From NCBI GenBank assembly GCA_035511435.1, contig DATKFJ010000539.1, positions 1-17,028 on the forward strand: DNA of 17,028 nt. The letters are read 5' to 3'. The first letter of the stretch is position 1; every line of letters begins with the position of its first letter. This document shows, piece after piece, positions 7,063-15,321 of this stretch. Origin of the DNA: JAMXLO01 sp035511435. GTDB lineage: Bacteria; Pseudomonadota; Alphaproteobacteria; Acetobacterales; Acetobacteraceae. A model generated the notes under the pieces. That model saw only the letters and a program-made list of their open reading frames with translations, was not told the DNA's origin and made no database searches. Position numbers and translations under genes: made by a program.

Positions 7063-7854
7063 TCAGTATCCCAGCGACATCAGGAAGCCGTGGAACGCCT
7101 GCGACACAAGGCCAGGGGTTTGCACGGCGGCAAAGTGCCCTGAATTGATCTCCAGGTATTCCGCGCCGGGAATCCGCTTCGCCATCGGTTCGATCGCTGA
7201 CGGGGCGCGCAGCTTGTCATGCGTGCAGGAGATCACGAGTGTCGGGCAAGCGATGCGCGGCAGCTCTTCGGTCACCGTGGAATCCGCCAGCATGCGATTG
7301 ATCGCGGCGAAGCTTTCCGGATCGTTGGCCAGCCAGCGGGCGCGGAACTTCCGAAACTCCTCCGCGTTGTGGCGGACTTCCGGCGGATAGGAATTGGCCA
7401 GGCTCTGTTCGGCCAGCGCCCGCATGCCTTGCGTCTCGGCTGCCGCGGCGCGATCCAGCGTGGCCTGACGGCGATCGGCGGCAACACCGGTGGCCGGACT
7501 GGTCACGATCAGAGCGCCGGAGCGTGCCGCATGCCGCACGGCGAAATGGCTGGCGATGGCGGCGCCGACCGCAGTGCCGGCCAGCGCGACCTTGCCGGTG
7601 ATGTTCAACGCGGTGAGCAGGGCGGCAAGATCATCCGCCATGTCGTCGAACGTGACCTTGCCGCGAATCTTCTCCGACATCCCGGCGCCACGCGTATCAT
7701 AGCGCAGCACTCGGCGCGCGTGGTTGAGCGCCGGCAACACCTGGTCCCAACTGTCCAGCGTGCCGCCCATCTCGTGCACCAGAACCAGCGTCGTCTTGCC
7801 GCTGCCGGAGAGCTCGTAGCGCAGGCTGGTGCCGTTCAGCTCGATCCAGTTCAT
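7063..7854 (-). CDS. Alpha/beta-hydrolase-fold protein lacking the nucleophilic serine
   Basis: A 263-residue cytoplasmic protein of the 3-oxoadipate enol-lactonase/MhpC-like alpha/beta-hydrolase group. The fold is shown by VLVHEMGGTLDSW (oxyanion region, from residue 24), RVLRYDTRGAGMSE (48-61), the nucleophile-elbow position, CTHDKLRAP with Asp213, and NSGHFAAVQTP with His240. The elbow reads AGTAVGAA: position 95, normally the Ser of GxSxG, is alanine (codon GCG, bases 7572-7570). The acid and histidine are in place. Start chosen at 7854: AGGAGGG sits five bases upstream, so an upstream in-frame start is unlikely. It diverges from the GST gene (63 bases apart) and leads into the antiporter gene. 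It may be inactive as an ester hydrolase, or use another mechanism; the substrate is unknown. Confidence 0.9.
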   Translation of the reverse strand: MNWIELNGTSLRYELSGSGKTTLVLVHEMGGTLDSWDQVLPALNHARRVLRYDTRGAGMSEKIRGKVTFDDMADDLAALLTALNITGKVALAGTAVGAAIASHFAVRHAARSGALIVTSPATGVAADRRQATLDRAAAAETQGMRALAEQSLANSYPPEVRHNAEEFRKFRARWLANDPESFAAINRMLADSTVTEELPRIACPTLVISCTHDKLRAPSAIEPMAKRIPGAEYLEINSGHFAAVQTPGLVSQAFHGFLMSLGY

Positions 7855-7917
7855 GCTTTCCCTCCTCTGGCCGGACTTCCACGAAGAATGCCACACTGAC
7901 GCGATGGAGGACATGCC

Positions 7918-8544
7918 ATGCCCGCGATGATGAAGCTGCATTGGTCACCGCGTTCGCCCTACGTGCGCAAGGTAATGATCGTGGCGCATGAACTGGGGTT
8001 GTCGGAGCGGTTGAAAACGGTGCGCACGGTGGTCGGCGGCACCAAGCCGCACCTGGAGTTGATGCGCGAGAACCCGCTGGGCAAAATCCCCACGCTGGTG
8101 CTGGAAGATGGCACCATCGTCTACGACTCGCCGGTGATCTGCGAATATCTCGACACGCTGCACGGCGGACCGAAGCTGTTCCCCGAATGGCCCGAGCGGC
8201 TGGTGGCGCTGCGGCGTCTGGCACTCGGCGACGGCATGCTGGACATCGCGCTGACGTGGCTCGGCGAACGCTTCCGCCCGGCGGAGAAACAGAGCGAACC
8301 GCACATGAAACTGTGGGAAGCCAAGCTTCGCTGTTGCGCCGACGCATTGGAGCAGGAAGCGGATGGGCTGGCGGCAAGCCGCCTGTCGATCGGCCACGTC
8401 GCCATCGGCAACGCGCTGTCATACCTGGATTTCCGTTTTGGCGACCTGAACTGGCGCAATGGCCACCCACGTCTGACCGCTTGGCATATGGAGTTCGACT
8501 CACGCCCCTCGGTCCGGGCCAACCCGCCAGTGGATGATCGCTGA
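7918..8544 (+). CDS. Glutathione S-transferase family protein
   Basis: This 208-residue protein has the two-domain GST layout. The N-terminal thioredoxin fold shows HWSPRSPYVRKVMIVAHELGL (Ser13 is the candidate glutathione-activating residue), NPLGKIPTLVLEDG with the cis-proline at 58, and YDSPVICEYLD with the glutathione-binding Asp70-Ser71. The all-helical C-terminal half contains AIGNALSYLDFRF, the usual substrate-side helix. The helix-capping Asp normally seen before it is replaced by His (SIGHVAIG). GGAGG lies seven bases before the ATG. Likely role is conjugation of glutathione to electrophiles or an isomerase/dehalogenase-type reaction; the specific substrate is unknown. It is divergent from the hydrolase gene. 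The neighbouring KefB-like antiporter is notable because Kef systems in E. coli respond to glutathione adducts, but a functional link here is only inference. Confidence 0.9.
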   Translation: MPAMMKLHWSPRSPYVRKVMIVAHELGLSERLKTVRTVVGGTKPHLELMRENPLGKIPTLVLEDGTIVYDSPVICEYLDTLHGGPKLFPEWPERLVALRRLALGDGMLDIALTWLGERFRPAEKQSEPHMKLWEAKLRCCADALEQEADGLAASRLSIGHVAIGNALSYLDFRFGDLNWRNGHPRLTAWHMEFDSRPSVRANPPVDDR

Positions 8545-8585
8545 CCGCGTGGCCGGGCCGACGCCGGCCGCTGCTAGCTCAATGA

Positions 8586-8601
8586 CGCTTCGGAAGAAGC
8601 G
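8586..8601. terminator. Small hairpin between convergent GST and livF genes
   Basis: CGCTTC-GGAA-GAAGCG forms a perfect six-base-pair stem with a four-base loop. It lies in the 137-base gap where the GST gene (plus) and the ABC importer operon (minus) converge. No T-tract follows on either strand, so a terminator role is only a suggestion. The rest of this gap shows a further weak inverted repeat around CGCCGATTCGGCG (8668-8680) next to the end of livF. Confidence 0.3.
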
Positions 8602-8681
8602 CCATGACAGCCGTTTGGATTTCGCCCGAAATTGCGTACCGGAGCATCAAGCATAGCTGCCGTCGCCGATTCGGCGGCAAG

Positions 8682-9380
8682 TCAGAAATAGTGCCAGAAA
8701 TTCGACTCGCGGGCTTCCTGCGGCAGGCCGTCGAACACGATCTGGCCGTTGTTCATGATGATGACCCGGTCGGCGATCTTCATCGCCGAGGCAACGTTCT
8801 GCTCTACCAGGATCGCGGTCATTGCGTGCGACTTGCATACGTCGTGGACCTGCTGGAACAGCCGCTCCACCAGATTCGGCGCCAGCCCGATCGACGGTTC
8901 ATCCAGCAGCAGGCAGCGCGGCGAACCAAGAATCGCCAGTCCCAGCGCCAGCATCTGCTGCTGACCGCCGCTCAGGCTGCCGGCTCGCGTCGAGCGCCGT
9001 TCCTCCAGCACCGGAAACAGCCGATAGACGTCAGCAATGCCGAACATCCCACCGGCGGTCGCATTGCGCGCTGCGACGACGTCGATGTTCTCCGCGACAC
9101 TCAGGTCGGGGAAGATGCCGCGGCCTTCCGGCAATAGTCGCAGGCCCAATGCCACACGCTGCGACACATTCAGCCGTTCGATGCGCTGACCGTCGAACAC
9201 CACCTCACCGGCACGCGGCGCAAGCAGCCCCATCACAGTCTTCAGCGTCGTGGTCTTGCCCGCACCGTTATGTCCGAGAAATGCCAGTATCTGACCTGGC
9301 TCCAAGGCAAACGATACGTCAGAAATAACCGTCTTCGCGCCATATCCAGCCGCCAGTCCGGAAAGCTGCAACAGCATCAC
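8682..9380 (-). CDS. livF: Branched-chain-type ABC importer, ATP-binding protein LivF
   Basis: This is the second ATPase of a HAAT-family importer, on the cytoplasmic face of the membrane. In its 232 residues are Walker A GHNGAGKTT (36-44), the ABC signature LSGGQQQ (136-142), Walker B LLLDEP (157-162), and the typical LivF segment LPEGRGIFPDLSVAENI. The start is a GTG at 9380 overlapping the livG stop by four bases; an ATG one codon later is equally possible. As last gene of the livKHMGF-like run it ends the operon. Family assignment is certain; the symbol follows homology only, since relatives of this importer also carry amides, urea or aromatic acids. Confidence 0.95.
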   Translation of the reverse strand: MMLLQLSGLAAGYGAKTVISDVSFALEPGQILAFLGHNGAGKTTTLKTVMGLLAPRAGEVVFDGQRIERLNVSQRVALGLRLLPEGRGIFPDLSVAENIDVVAARNATAGGMFGIADVYRLFPVLEERRSTRAGSLSGGQQQMLALGLAILGSPRCLLLDEPSIGLAPNLVERLFQQVHDVCKSHAMTAILVEQNVASAMKIADRVIIMNNGQIVFDGLPQEARESNFWHYF

Positions 9381-10141
9381 AACGCGCCGCCGAAGTAGAT
9401 CTCCGCCAGTGCCGGATCGCTAATGATCCGCTCCGGCGTGCCCTGCGCCATTAGATGCCCCTGATGCAGGAACAGCACATCGTCCGCGATCTGTTGCACG
9501 ACACGCGTGTTATGCTCGACCACCAGCAAGGTCTTGCCCTCCGACTGGAGTCGCCGCAGCAACGCCATCACCGCGTCCAACGCGCTGGCCGACAACCCGG
9601 ATGCAGGTTCATCCAGGAGCAGAAGCTCTGCACCCGTCGCCAGAACACGCGCCACTGTCAGCAGCTTCTGTTCGCCGTAGGACAAATTGCGCACCAGGTC
9701 GTGCGCCCGGTCGGCAAGGCCGACATGCTCCAAAGTGGCGATTGCTTCCTGCCGCCGCCGCGACTGCGCGCGCGCGGTGTGCAGCGGCCGGAAGATGGCG
9801 CCCAAGGGCTCCTCGCCGAACTGGCGTGCGATGCCGACCATCACATTGTCCAGTGCGCTCAGGTCGGTGAACAGCCGCAGGTTCTGGAAGGTACGTGCAA
9901 TGCCCGCATGCACGATCATCTGCGGACGCAGTCCATTCAGCGTGCGGCCCCGAAACACCACGCTGCCCTCGTCCGGCCGCAGAAATCCGGTGATCACGTT
10001 GAAAATTGTCGTCTTGCCGGCGCCGTTGGGTCCGACCAGGCAGGTGATGCGGCCTTGCTCGATGGTGAAGCTGCACGCCCGCAGCGCGTGCAGCCCGCCA
10101 AAGCTATGATCGAGCCCAGCCACCTGCAGATACGCCGTCAC
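9377..10141 (-). CDS. livG: Branched-chain-type ABC importer, ATP-binding protein LivG
   Basis: First ATPase of the importer, 254 residues. It shows Walker A GPNGAGKTT (37-45), the LivG-specific segment GIARTFQNLRLFTDLSALDNVMVG, the ABC signature LSYGEQKL, Walker B LLLLDEPASGL and the switch-region His in VVEHNTRVV. Its C-terminus IISDPALAEIYFGG is the usual LivG ending. The GTG start overlaps the livM stop (GTGA), and its own stop overlaps livF in the same way, implying coupled translation and fixed stoichiometry. Confidence 0.95.
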   Translation of the reverse strand: MTAYLQVAGLDHSFGGLHALRACSFTIEQGRITCLVGPNGAGKTTIFNVITGFLRPDEGSVVFRGRTLNGLRPQMIVHAGIARTFQNLRLFTDLSALDNVMVGIARQFGEEPLGAIFRPLHTARAQSRRRQEAIATLEHVGLADRAHDLVRNLSYGEQKLLTVARVLATGAELLLLDEPASGLSASALDAVMALLRRLQSEGKTLLVVEHNTRVVQQIADDVLFLHQGHLMAQGTPERIISDPALAEIYFGGAL

Positions 10142-11004
10142 AGTCGCTCCCCTGCCAAACCTTGCGGGCGGAACAGCATGAACATGATGAGCAGCAGTCC
10201 GTAGATGAGCTGGCGCGCCGCGGCTGCGATCGTGGTGGGTATCTCCACCAATGTCAGCAGTTGCGGCAATGCGAGCAGCAGGAACGGCCCGATGATCGAG
10301 CCCGCCAGAGTGCGCGCGCCGCCCACGACCACCATCGTCAGCAGCAGGATTGATGCATCCAGGTCGAATGACGATGGATCGATGAAGCTGAGGAACGTGG
10401 CGTACAAACCTCCCGCGGTGCCCGCAAACGCACCGGCCAGCGCAGCCGCCGAGACCTTTGCGCGCAGTACGTTCTTCCCTGCAGCAGCCACCGCGGTTTC
10501 GTCCTCACGGATCGCGCGCAACAGACGGCCGAACGGTGCACGCATGATCAGAAAAAAACCAAGACAGCCAAGCACCACCGCGCCGGTGCAGAGCCAGGCA
10601 TACTGCGCCGTGGTCTCGATCGGCAGGCCTAGCAGATCGGGTGGAGGAATTCCCGGCAGCCCGTTGGCGCCACCGGTTCCCGCCGTCCAATTGGTGAACA
10701 CCGCAGTCGCCAGCAACTGAATGCCGAACGACGTCACCACGAAGTAGTCGCCTGAAACGCGCAGCGCCGGCAGCGTGACCAGGATATTCAACGCCACGCA
10801 GCCCACCGCGGCGATCGCCAGCGACGGAATGAATGACAGCGGATCGGGTGCCATCATGAAATGGGCGACAATATAGGCGCCCACGCCGAACACCGCGGCC
10901 TGTGATACGGAGAATATGCCGGCGATGCCCACCAGCAGATTGGTGGACAAGCCGAGTAGCACGTAGATCTCGGCAAGCACGATGTAGCTGTACAGGAAAT
11001 CCAT
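10138..11004 (-). CDS. livM: Branched-chain-type ABC importer, permease LivM
   Basis: Inner-membrane permease subunit, 288 residues, rich in hydrophobic helices. It includes the LivM-typical stretches GLSTNLLVGIAGIFSVSQAAVFGVGAY, PALRVSGDYFVVTSFGIQ, GRLLRAIREDETAVAAAGKN (coupling-helix EAA-like loop that contacts the ATPase) and VVVGGARTLAGSIIGPFLL, and ends FMLFRPQGLAGERL. The ATG at 11004 shares one base with the livH stop (TGATG). An upstream in-frame start at 11082 would lie inside livH and adds unconserved residues, so it is rejected. Confidence 0.94.
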   Translation of the reverse strand: MDFLYSYIVLAEIYVLLGLSTNLLVGIAGIFSVSQAAVFGVGAYIVAHFMMAPDPLSFIPSLAIAAVGCVALNILVTLPALRVSGDYFVVTSFGIQLLATAVFTNWTAGTGGANGLPGIPPPDLLGLPIETTAQYAWLCTGAVVLGCLGFFLIMRAPFGRLLRAIREDETAVAAAGKNVLRAKVSAAALAGAFAGTAGGLYATFLSFIDPSSFDLDASILLLTMVVVGGARTLAGSIIGPFLLLALPQLLTLVEIPTTIAAAARQLIYGLLLIMFMLFRPQGLAGERL

Positions 11005-11864
11005 CAGCGTGCCGTGAACAGGCCGGTGGGACGGAACAGCATGAAGATCACGAAAATGAAGAACGTCACGCCGATGCTCCACTCGCCCGGGATCACCAGC
11101 AGCGACAGGTTCTGCACCACCGCGATCGCGACCGACAACACGAAGGCACCCGTAATGCTGCCGACACCGCCGGCGATCATCGCGATGGTAGCGGTGAGCA
11201 AAGGCGTGACGCCGTTATATGGCTGCAGTCCAAGATCGAGCGGCACCAGAATGCCAGGCAGGCAGACCAAAGCCGAGGCGATGGCGATCACATAAACGTA
11301 GACCGTCTGCGGTTGCAGCCGGGTGATGTCGGCCAGCATCGGATTGGATGCGACGGCGCGGATGCGCTTGCCGAGAATGGTGCCATGAGCGAACAGCATC
11401 GTGCCGGCATAAGCCGCAAGGCTGACCAAGATCGTCAGCAGCTGCGTATAGTCCAGCCGAATGGCGCCGACCGATACCATGCGGCTGCTCCATTCGATCG
11501 GGAATTGCAGGATGTCCGGCGTATAGACCGCGGCGATGATGTTCTGCATCACCGCAAGCGCGCCGAGAGATGCGATCAACACCACCAGATGCGTCGCCCG
11601 CCGGCGTTCCAGCCTGGCGTAAAGCTGACTCTGGATCAGCGCGCCGAGGGCGGCGCAGGCGGCGACCGAGATCAGCACAGCGATCAGCAGGGGGGCACCG
11701 TAAAGCACCAGCGACCAGGCCAGATAACCGCCCAAGGTGTAGATGCCGGCGTGCGCGACGTGGAAGATTTTCGTGGTGGCGTAGACCAACGAGAAACTGA
11801 TCGCCACCACACCCAGCGCGCAACCGGTCACCAGGCCGGTGGCCAGAAGCTGCAACGCAAGCAT
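11004..11864 (-). CDS. livH: Branched-chain-type ABC importer, permease LivH
   Basis: Second inner-membrane permease, 286 residues. Family features are GCALGVVAISFSLVYATTKIFHVAHAGIYTLGGYLAW at the N-terminus, the coupling loop GKRIRAVASNPMLADI and the late GGVGSITGAFVLSVAIAVVQNL, ending FMLFRPTGLF. The commoner LivH form has a FNFAHG-like run where this protein reads FHVAHAG. The ribosome binding site is weak. It follows the binding-protein gene by 25 bases and is presumably transcribed with it. Confidence 0.94.
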   Translation of the reverse strand: MLALQLLATGLVTGCALGVVAISFSLVYATTKIFHVAHAGIYTLGGYLAWSLVLYGAPLLIAVLISVAACAALGALIQSQLYARLERRRATHLVVLIASLGALAVMQNIIAAVYTPDILQFPIEWSSRMVSVGAIRLDYTQLLTILVSLAAYAGTMLFAHGTILGKRIRAVASNPMLADITRLQPQTVYVYVIAIASALVCLPGILVPLDLGLQPYNGVTPLLTATIAMIAGGVGSITGAFVLSVAIAVVQNLSLLVIPGEWSIGVTFFIFVIFMLFRPTGLFTAR

Positions 11865-11889
11865 GGCGCCGGCCCGGCGTCGACGCCAG

Positions 11890-12993
11890 CTATTGCAGCT
11901 TCATCTCCTTCAGCAGCACGTCCTTGCCGTCACGCATGATGTTGATGTCCATCGGCACACTGGCCGTATTGGTCTTGAATTCCAGCGGGATCAGGCCTTG
12001 GAATTTTTTGATCCGCAACAGCGTGTCGTGCATGTTTTCGCCGGTGACCGGCTTGTTGTCCGCCAGCACCTTGTCCAGCGTGGCCAGCACGATCTGCGCC
12101 GCGTTGTAGAACTGCTTGGCGAAGAACTCCATGTCGGTGCCGTATTTAGCCTTGAACTGCGCGGCCAGATCCGGCGGCGCATCGATACGCAGTTGGGTGT
12201 GCACGAAACCCGCGGATGATGGATCGGCGATGACCGAGGGATCGGCGAAGAAGGTCGTCCCGGCGACGGTGAACTTCAGAGCGAGCTGTTTATATTGCTG
12301 GGCCATCTGCAACAGTCCAGCGGTGATCGCCACCAGCATCACATCGGGCTTGGCATCGGCGAGCTTCAGCAGGGCCGGACGGAAGTCGGTCTGACCGAAC
12401 TGCGTTGCCTCCTGCGCGAGAATGGTACCGCCTGACTCCGGGAAGAATTTCAGGTAATCGTCGCGCCCGGACATCCCGGCCGCGTCGTTTTCGAACATCA
12501 CGGCGGCTTTCTTCTTGCCCTCGCTTCCCAGCCACTGCGACAGCACCTCGATCTCGCCGCCAATCGTCGGCAGCGTGTTGATCAGGTACGGCGATGCCTT
12601 GGACAGAGCGTCGGCTTGTGCGCCGGCATTCACCAGCAGCACCTTCTTGCGTGTCGCCAACGGCGCCATCGCCAGTGTCGGACCGGAATAGCCGGTGAAG
12701 ATGACCGAAACATGCTGCAGGTCGGTCAGTTTGTTGAACGACAGGATCGACTGGTCGGGCTTTGCCTGGTTGTCCTCGAACTGGACTGCGATCTGGTCGC
12801 CGTGCATCCCGCCCTTGGCGTTCGCCTGATCCACGGCGAACTGCACGCCGCGCATTTCAGCTGTGCCGATCAGCGCACCGGGGCCGGTCAGGGGCAGAAT
12901 CCCGCCAAACGTGATCGTCTCGGCGTTTGCCGGAGTGCAGATGGCAACGAGGCCGGCTGCCAGCGCAGCCATGCCGATACGAACTCCCCGCAT
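11890..12993 (-). CDS. Periplasmic substrate-binding protein of the ABC importer (LivK-like)
   Basis: This 367-residue protein is the type I periplasmic binding protein that delivers substrate to LivHM. It begins with a Sec signal (MRGVRIGMAALAAGLVAI..., likely cut after ANA at residue 24) and no lipobox cysteine, so it should be soluble. The mature part starts ETITFGGILPLTGPGALIG, the standard first strand of peripla_BP_6 proteins, followed by GVQFAVDQANAKGGMHG and VIFTGYSGPTLAMAPLATRKKVLLVNAGA. The ATG at 12993 is chosen for the signal peptide and a GGGAG about ten bases upstream; the longer open frame upstream runs into the intergenic region. Ligand cannot be predicted; the adjacent divergent amidohydrolase/Rieske genes suggest their substrate. 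Confidence 0.93.
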   Translation of the reverse strand: MRGVRIGMAALAAGLVAICTPANAETITFGGILPLTGPGALIGTAEMRGVQFAVDQANAKGGMHGDQIAVQFEDNQAKPDQSILSFNKLTDLQHVSVIFTGYSGPTLAMAPLATRKKVLLVNAGAQADALSKASPYLINTLPTIGGEIEVLSQWLGSEGKKKAAVMFENDAAGMSGRDDYLKFFPESGGTILAQEATQFGQTDFRPALLKLADAKPDVMLVAITAGLLQMAQQYKQLALKFTVAGTTFFADPSVIADPSSAGFVHTQLRIDAPPDLAAQFKAKYGTDMEFFAKQFYNAAQIVLATLDKVLADNKPVTGENMHDTLLRIKKFQGLIPLEFKTNTASVPMDINIMRDGKDVLLKEMKLQ

Positions 12994-13031
12994 TGTGAAA
13001 AGTCTCCCGTTTCCCGGACGTGTTCGCGGGC

Positions 13032-13061
13032 AAGCTAGGGCGGCCCGTTCAAGGGGGTCAA
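13032..13061 (-). promoter_or_regulatory. Candidate promoter of the ABC importer operon
   Basis: On the minus strand TTGACC (13061-13056) is followed after 18 bases by TAGCTT (13037-13032), about 40 bases before the binding-protein start. It is a weak sigma-70-like match. The whole 126-base gap between this start and the divergent amidohydrolase start must hold promoters for both operons, and no convincing plus-strand promoter is visible in it. Confidence 0.3.
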
Positions 13062-13119
13062 GGCCGTTGCGGCAGGGCTCAGCGGGGGGTAGCGTCCGCG
13101 ATCGAATGGCAGGAGCATT

Positions 13120-14193
13120 GTGTTGAGTTTTCCGGCGGTCGGCGCAATCGATTGCGACGTGCATCCCGCGGTCCCCGGCATGCGTGCACTGTTGCCGTAT
13201 CTGGAAGAGCATTGGCGCGAACAGGTAGCGGTGCGCGGCATCGACGGGCTCGATCCCGCCAGCTACCCAATAAGTATTCCTGCCAACGGTCGCCCGGACT
13301 GGCGCCCGGCCTCCGGCAAACCTGGCAGCGATCTGGAATTGCTGCGCGAGCATGTGCTGGCCCCGTTTCATACGCGCTACGCGATCCTGAATTGCCTGTA
13401 CGGCGCCCAGTCGGCGTTCAACGTGCATTTCGCTGGTGCGCTGTGCCGTGCGATCAACGACTGGATCGCAGCCGAGTGGCTGGACAAGGAGCCCAGACTA
13501 CGCGCGTCCATCGTGGTGCCGGTGCAGGACGCGGAACTGGCGGCCGCCGAGATTGATCGATGCGCGGCTGACAAGCGCTTCGTGCAGGTGCTGCTGCCGG
13601 CGGCCGGTGAATCGCCGCTTGGCAAGCGGCAGCACTGGCCGATCTATGTCGCTGCCGAACGGCACGGACTGCCGATCTGCGTCCATGCCGGCAGCACGTT
13701 TCGACATGCCACCACGGCGAATGGCTGGCCATCGTACTATCTGGAAGACTACGTGGCGGGATCACACGCCTTTCAGGCACAATTGCTCAGCCTGATTTCT
13801 GAAGGTGTGTTCAGCAAGTTTCCGAATCTGACCGTCGTTCTGGCCGAGGCCGGATTCACCTGGTTGCCGCAGTTCATGTGGCGTGCCGTGAAGACCTGGC
13901 GGGCGATGCGCGCGGAAATCCCGTGGGTGGATCGCGCGCCGGCCGAGATTATCCGCGACCACGTCCGCTTCACGCTGCAGCCATCCGACGCTCCGCCCGA
14001 GGCGCACCAGATGGAGCAGACGATCGAGCAGATCGGTTCCGACCGGTTCCTGCTGTTCTCCACTGACTATCCGCATTGGCACTTCGAAGGCGACGCGGCA
14101 TTGCCCGACGGGCTGTCGGCATCGTTGGTGCGGAAACTGCTGGTGGATAATCCACTTGAGACCTACCCCAGACTGAAGGAGACTCTGCAATGA
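13120..14193 (+). CDS. Amidohydrolase-2 family protein (ACMSD-like), first paralogue
   Basis: A 357-residue TIM-barrel metal-dependent protein of the amidohydrolase_2 group, which includes carboxylate decarboxylases (ACMSD, gamma-resorcylate decarboxylase) and hydrolases. Likely metal ligands are Asp13 and His15 in IDCDVHP (a DxH form of the usual HxH), His189 in ICVHAGS, and Asp316 in FSTDYPHW. Where ACMSD has a catalytic His in LAHxG, this protein has Glu243 (VVLAEAGF). GTG at 13120 is taken as start with AGGAG just upstream; a TTG at 13123 gives better spacing. It overlaps the next gene by ATGA. Reaction and substrate are unknown. Confidence 0.88.
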   Translation: MLSFPAVGAIDCDVHPAVPGMRALLPYLEEHWREQVAVRGIDGLDPASYPISIPANGRPDWRPASGKPGSDLELLREHVLAPFHTRYAILNCLYGAQSAFNVHFAGALCRAINDWIAAEWLDKEPRLRASIVVPVQDAELAAAEIDRCAADKRFVQVLLPAAGESPLGKRQHWPIYVAAERHGLPICVHAGSTFRHATTANGWPSYYLEDYVAGSHAFQAQLLSLISEGVFSKFPNLTVVLAEAGFTWLPQFMWRAVKTWRAMRAEIPWVDRAPAEIIRDHVRFTLQPSDAPPEAHQMEQTIEQIGSDRFLLFSTDYPHWHFEGDAALPDGLSASLVRKLLVDNPLETYPRLKETLQ

Positions 14194-15293
14194 GTTCCGC
14201 ATTGCTGGAGCGCGGATCCGCGCAGCAAACCAGGCTTGGCCTGATCGACTGCGACGTACACCATGCGCTGCGTTCGCCCAAGGATCTGTATCCGTATCTC
14301 TCGGCGCGGTGGCGCGAACATCTGGCGACTTACGGGTCTCGGCGGCCGACGCCGTTCACCGGCGCGTCGCCATTTTTCAAATCCGTACCGGCACTGTCGC
14401 GCAAGGATGCATGGCCGCCGAACGGGGGCTCGCCCGGGTCCGATCTGGCGTTCATGCAAGCCCAATTGCTCGATCGCTACGGCATTCAGGCCGGCATGCT
14501 GCATCTGCTGTCGATCACCGGCATGGATCAGCGCAACCAGGAATTCGCCCCTGCGCTGTGCCGCGCCATCAACCAATGGCAATACGCCGAGTGGACGCAG
14601 AAGGATCAGCGTCTGAAGGCTGCGATCGTGGTGCCGGGCGAAGATGCGGCAGCGGCGGTCGCGGAGATCGAGCACTGGGCCGGCAATTCCGATTTTGCGC
14701 AGGTATCGCTGGTGACGCACTCGATCGAACCGCTGGGCCGTCGCCGCTACTGGCCGATCTACGAGGCAGCGATGGCGCATAATCTGCCGATTGGCCTGCA
14801 CAGTTCCGGCAACAATGGCCATGCGGTGTCCGCGACCGGCTGGCCGTCGTACTACACCGAAGAGCACCATGAAGTTTCCATGTCGCAGCAGTCGGTGGTC
14901 ACCAGCATGGTGTGTGAAGGCGTGCTGGCACGCTTGCCGAAACTGAAGGTGGTTATCGTCGAGGCCGGCCTGGCCTGGGTACCGTCGCTGTGCTGGCGGC
15001 TGGACCGGCAATGGGCGCGGATGAAAGATGAAGTGCCGCATCTGACGCGGCCGCCGTCGAGCTATATCCGCGAGCAGGTTTGGTTCACCACGCAGCCGAC
15101 GGACGAGCCGGAGCGGCCGCAGGATATTCTCACGATCCTGGAATGGATCGGCTGGGATCGCATCCTGTTCGCCACCGATTATCCGCACTGGGACTTCGAC
15201 GATCCAGAGACGGCGTTCAAGGCTCAGATGACGGAGCTACAGCGGCGGATGGTCTTCCGGGACAACGCGCGCTCGGTGTATGGACTGGCGTAG
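14190..15293 (+). CDS. Amidohydrolase-2 family protein (ACMSD-like), second paralogue
   Basis: A 367-residue paralogue of the preceding gene, collinear along its whole length. Predicted metal ligands are Asp22 and His24 (LIDCDVHH), His204 (IGLHSSG) and Asp330 (FATDYPHWDFD); Glu258 (VIVEAGLAW) stands at the place of the ACMSD catalytic His. Both share FALCRAIN-like, GWPSYY and DYPHW segments but differ around the active-site lid (HAVSATGWPSYYTEEHHE here, HATTANGWPSYYLEDYVA in the first copy). AAGGAG precedes the ATG, which overlaps the upstream stop. Two coupled paralogues may form a hetero-oligomer or act on successive intermediates; neither is proven. Confidence 0.88.
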   Translation: MSSALLERGSAQQTRLGLIDCDVHHALRSPKDLYPYLSARWREHLATYGSRRPTPFTGASPFFKSVPALSRKDAWPPNGGSPGSDLAFMQAQLLDRYGIQAGMLHLLSITGMDQRNQEFAPALCRAINQWQYAEWTQKDQRLKAAIVVPGEDAAAAVAEIEHWAGNSDFAQVSLVTHSIEPLGRRRYWPIYEAAMAHNLPIGLHSSGNNGHAVSATGWPSYYTEEHHEVSMSQQSVVTSMVCEGVLARLPKLKVVIVEAGLAWVPSLCWRLDRQWARMKDEVPHLTRPPSSYIREQVWFTTQPTDEPERPQDILTILEWIGWDRILFATDYPHWDFDDPETAFKAQMTELQRRMVFRDNARSVYGLA

Positions 15294-15321
15294 GGCGCAG
15301 AAGCAATTGGGACGTCACTGA

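Noticed and set aside
8660..8681. GC-rich inverted repeat next to the livF stop as an intrinsic terminator
   Set aside because: The stem is short with mismatches and has no T-tract on the minus strand; mentioned only as a weak structure.
11005..11082. Upstream ATG start for livM at 11082
   Set aside because: It would overlap livH by 78 bases and add residues unlike LivM; the ATG at 11004 fits the TGATG coupling seen along the operon.
10902..11939. Plus-strand open frame of 345 codons over livM/livH
   Set aside because: Gln/His/Asp/Arg-rich antisense shadow of two permease genes; no domain.
12994..13428. Upstream extension of the binding-protein frame past 12993
   Set aside because: It runs across the divergent promoter region into the amidohydrolase gene and would bury the signal peptide.
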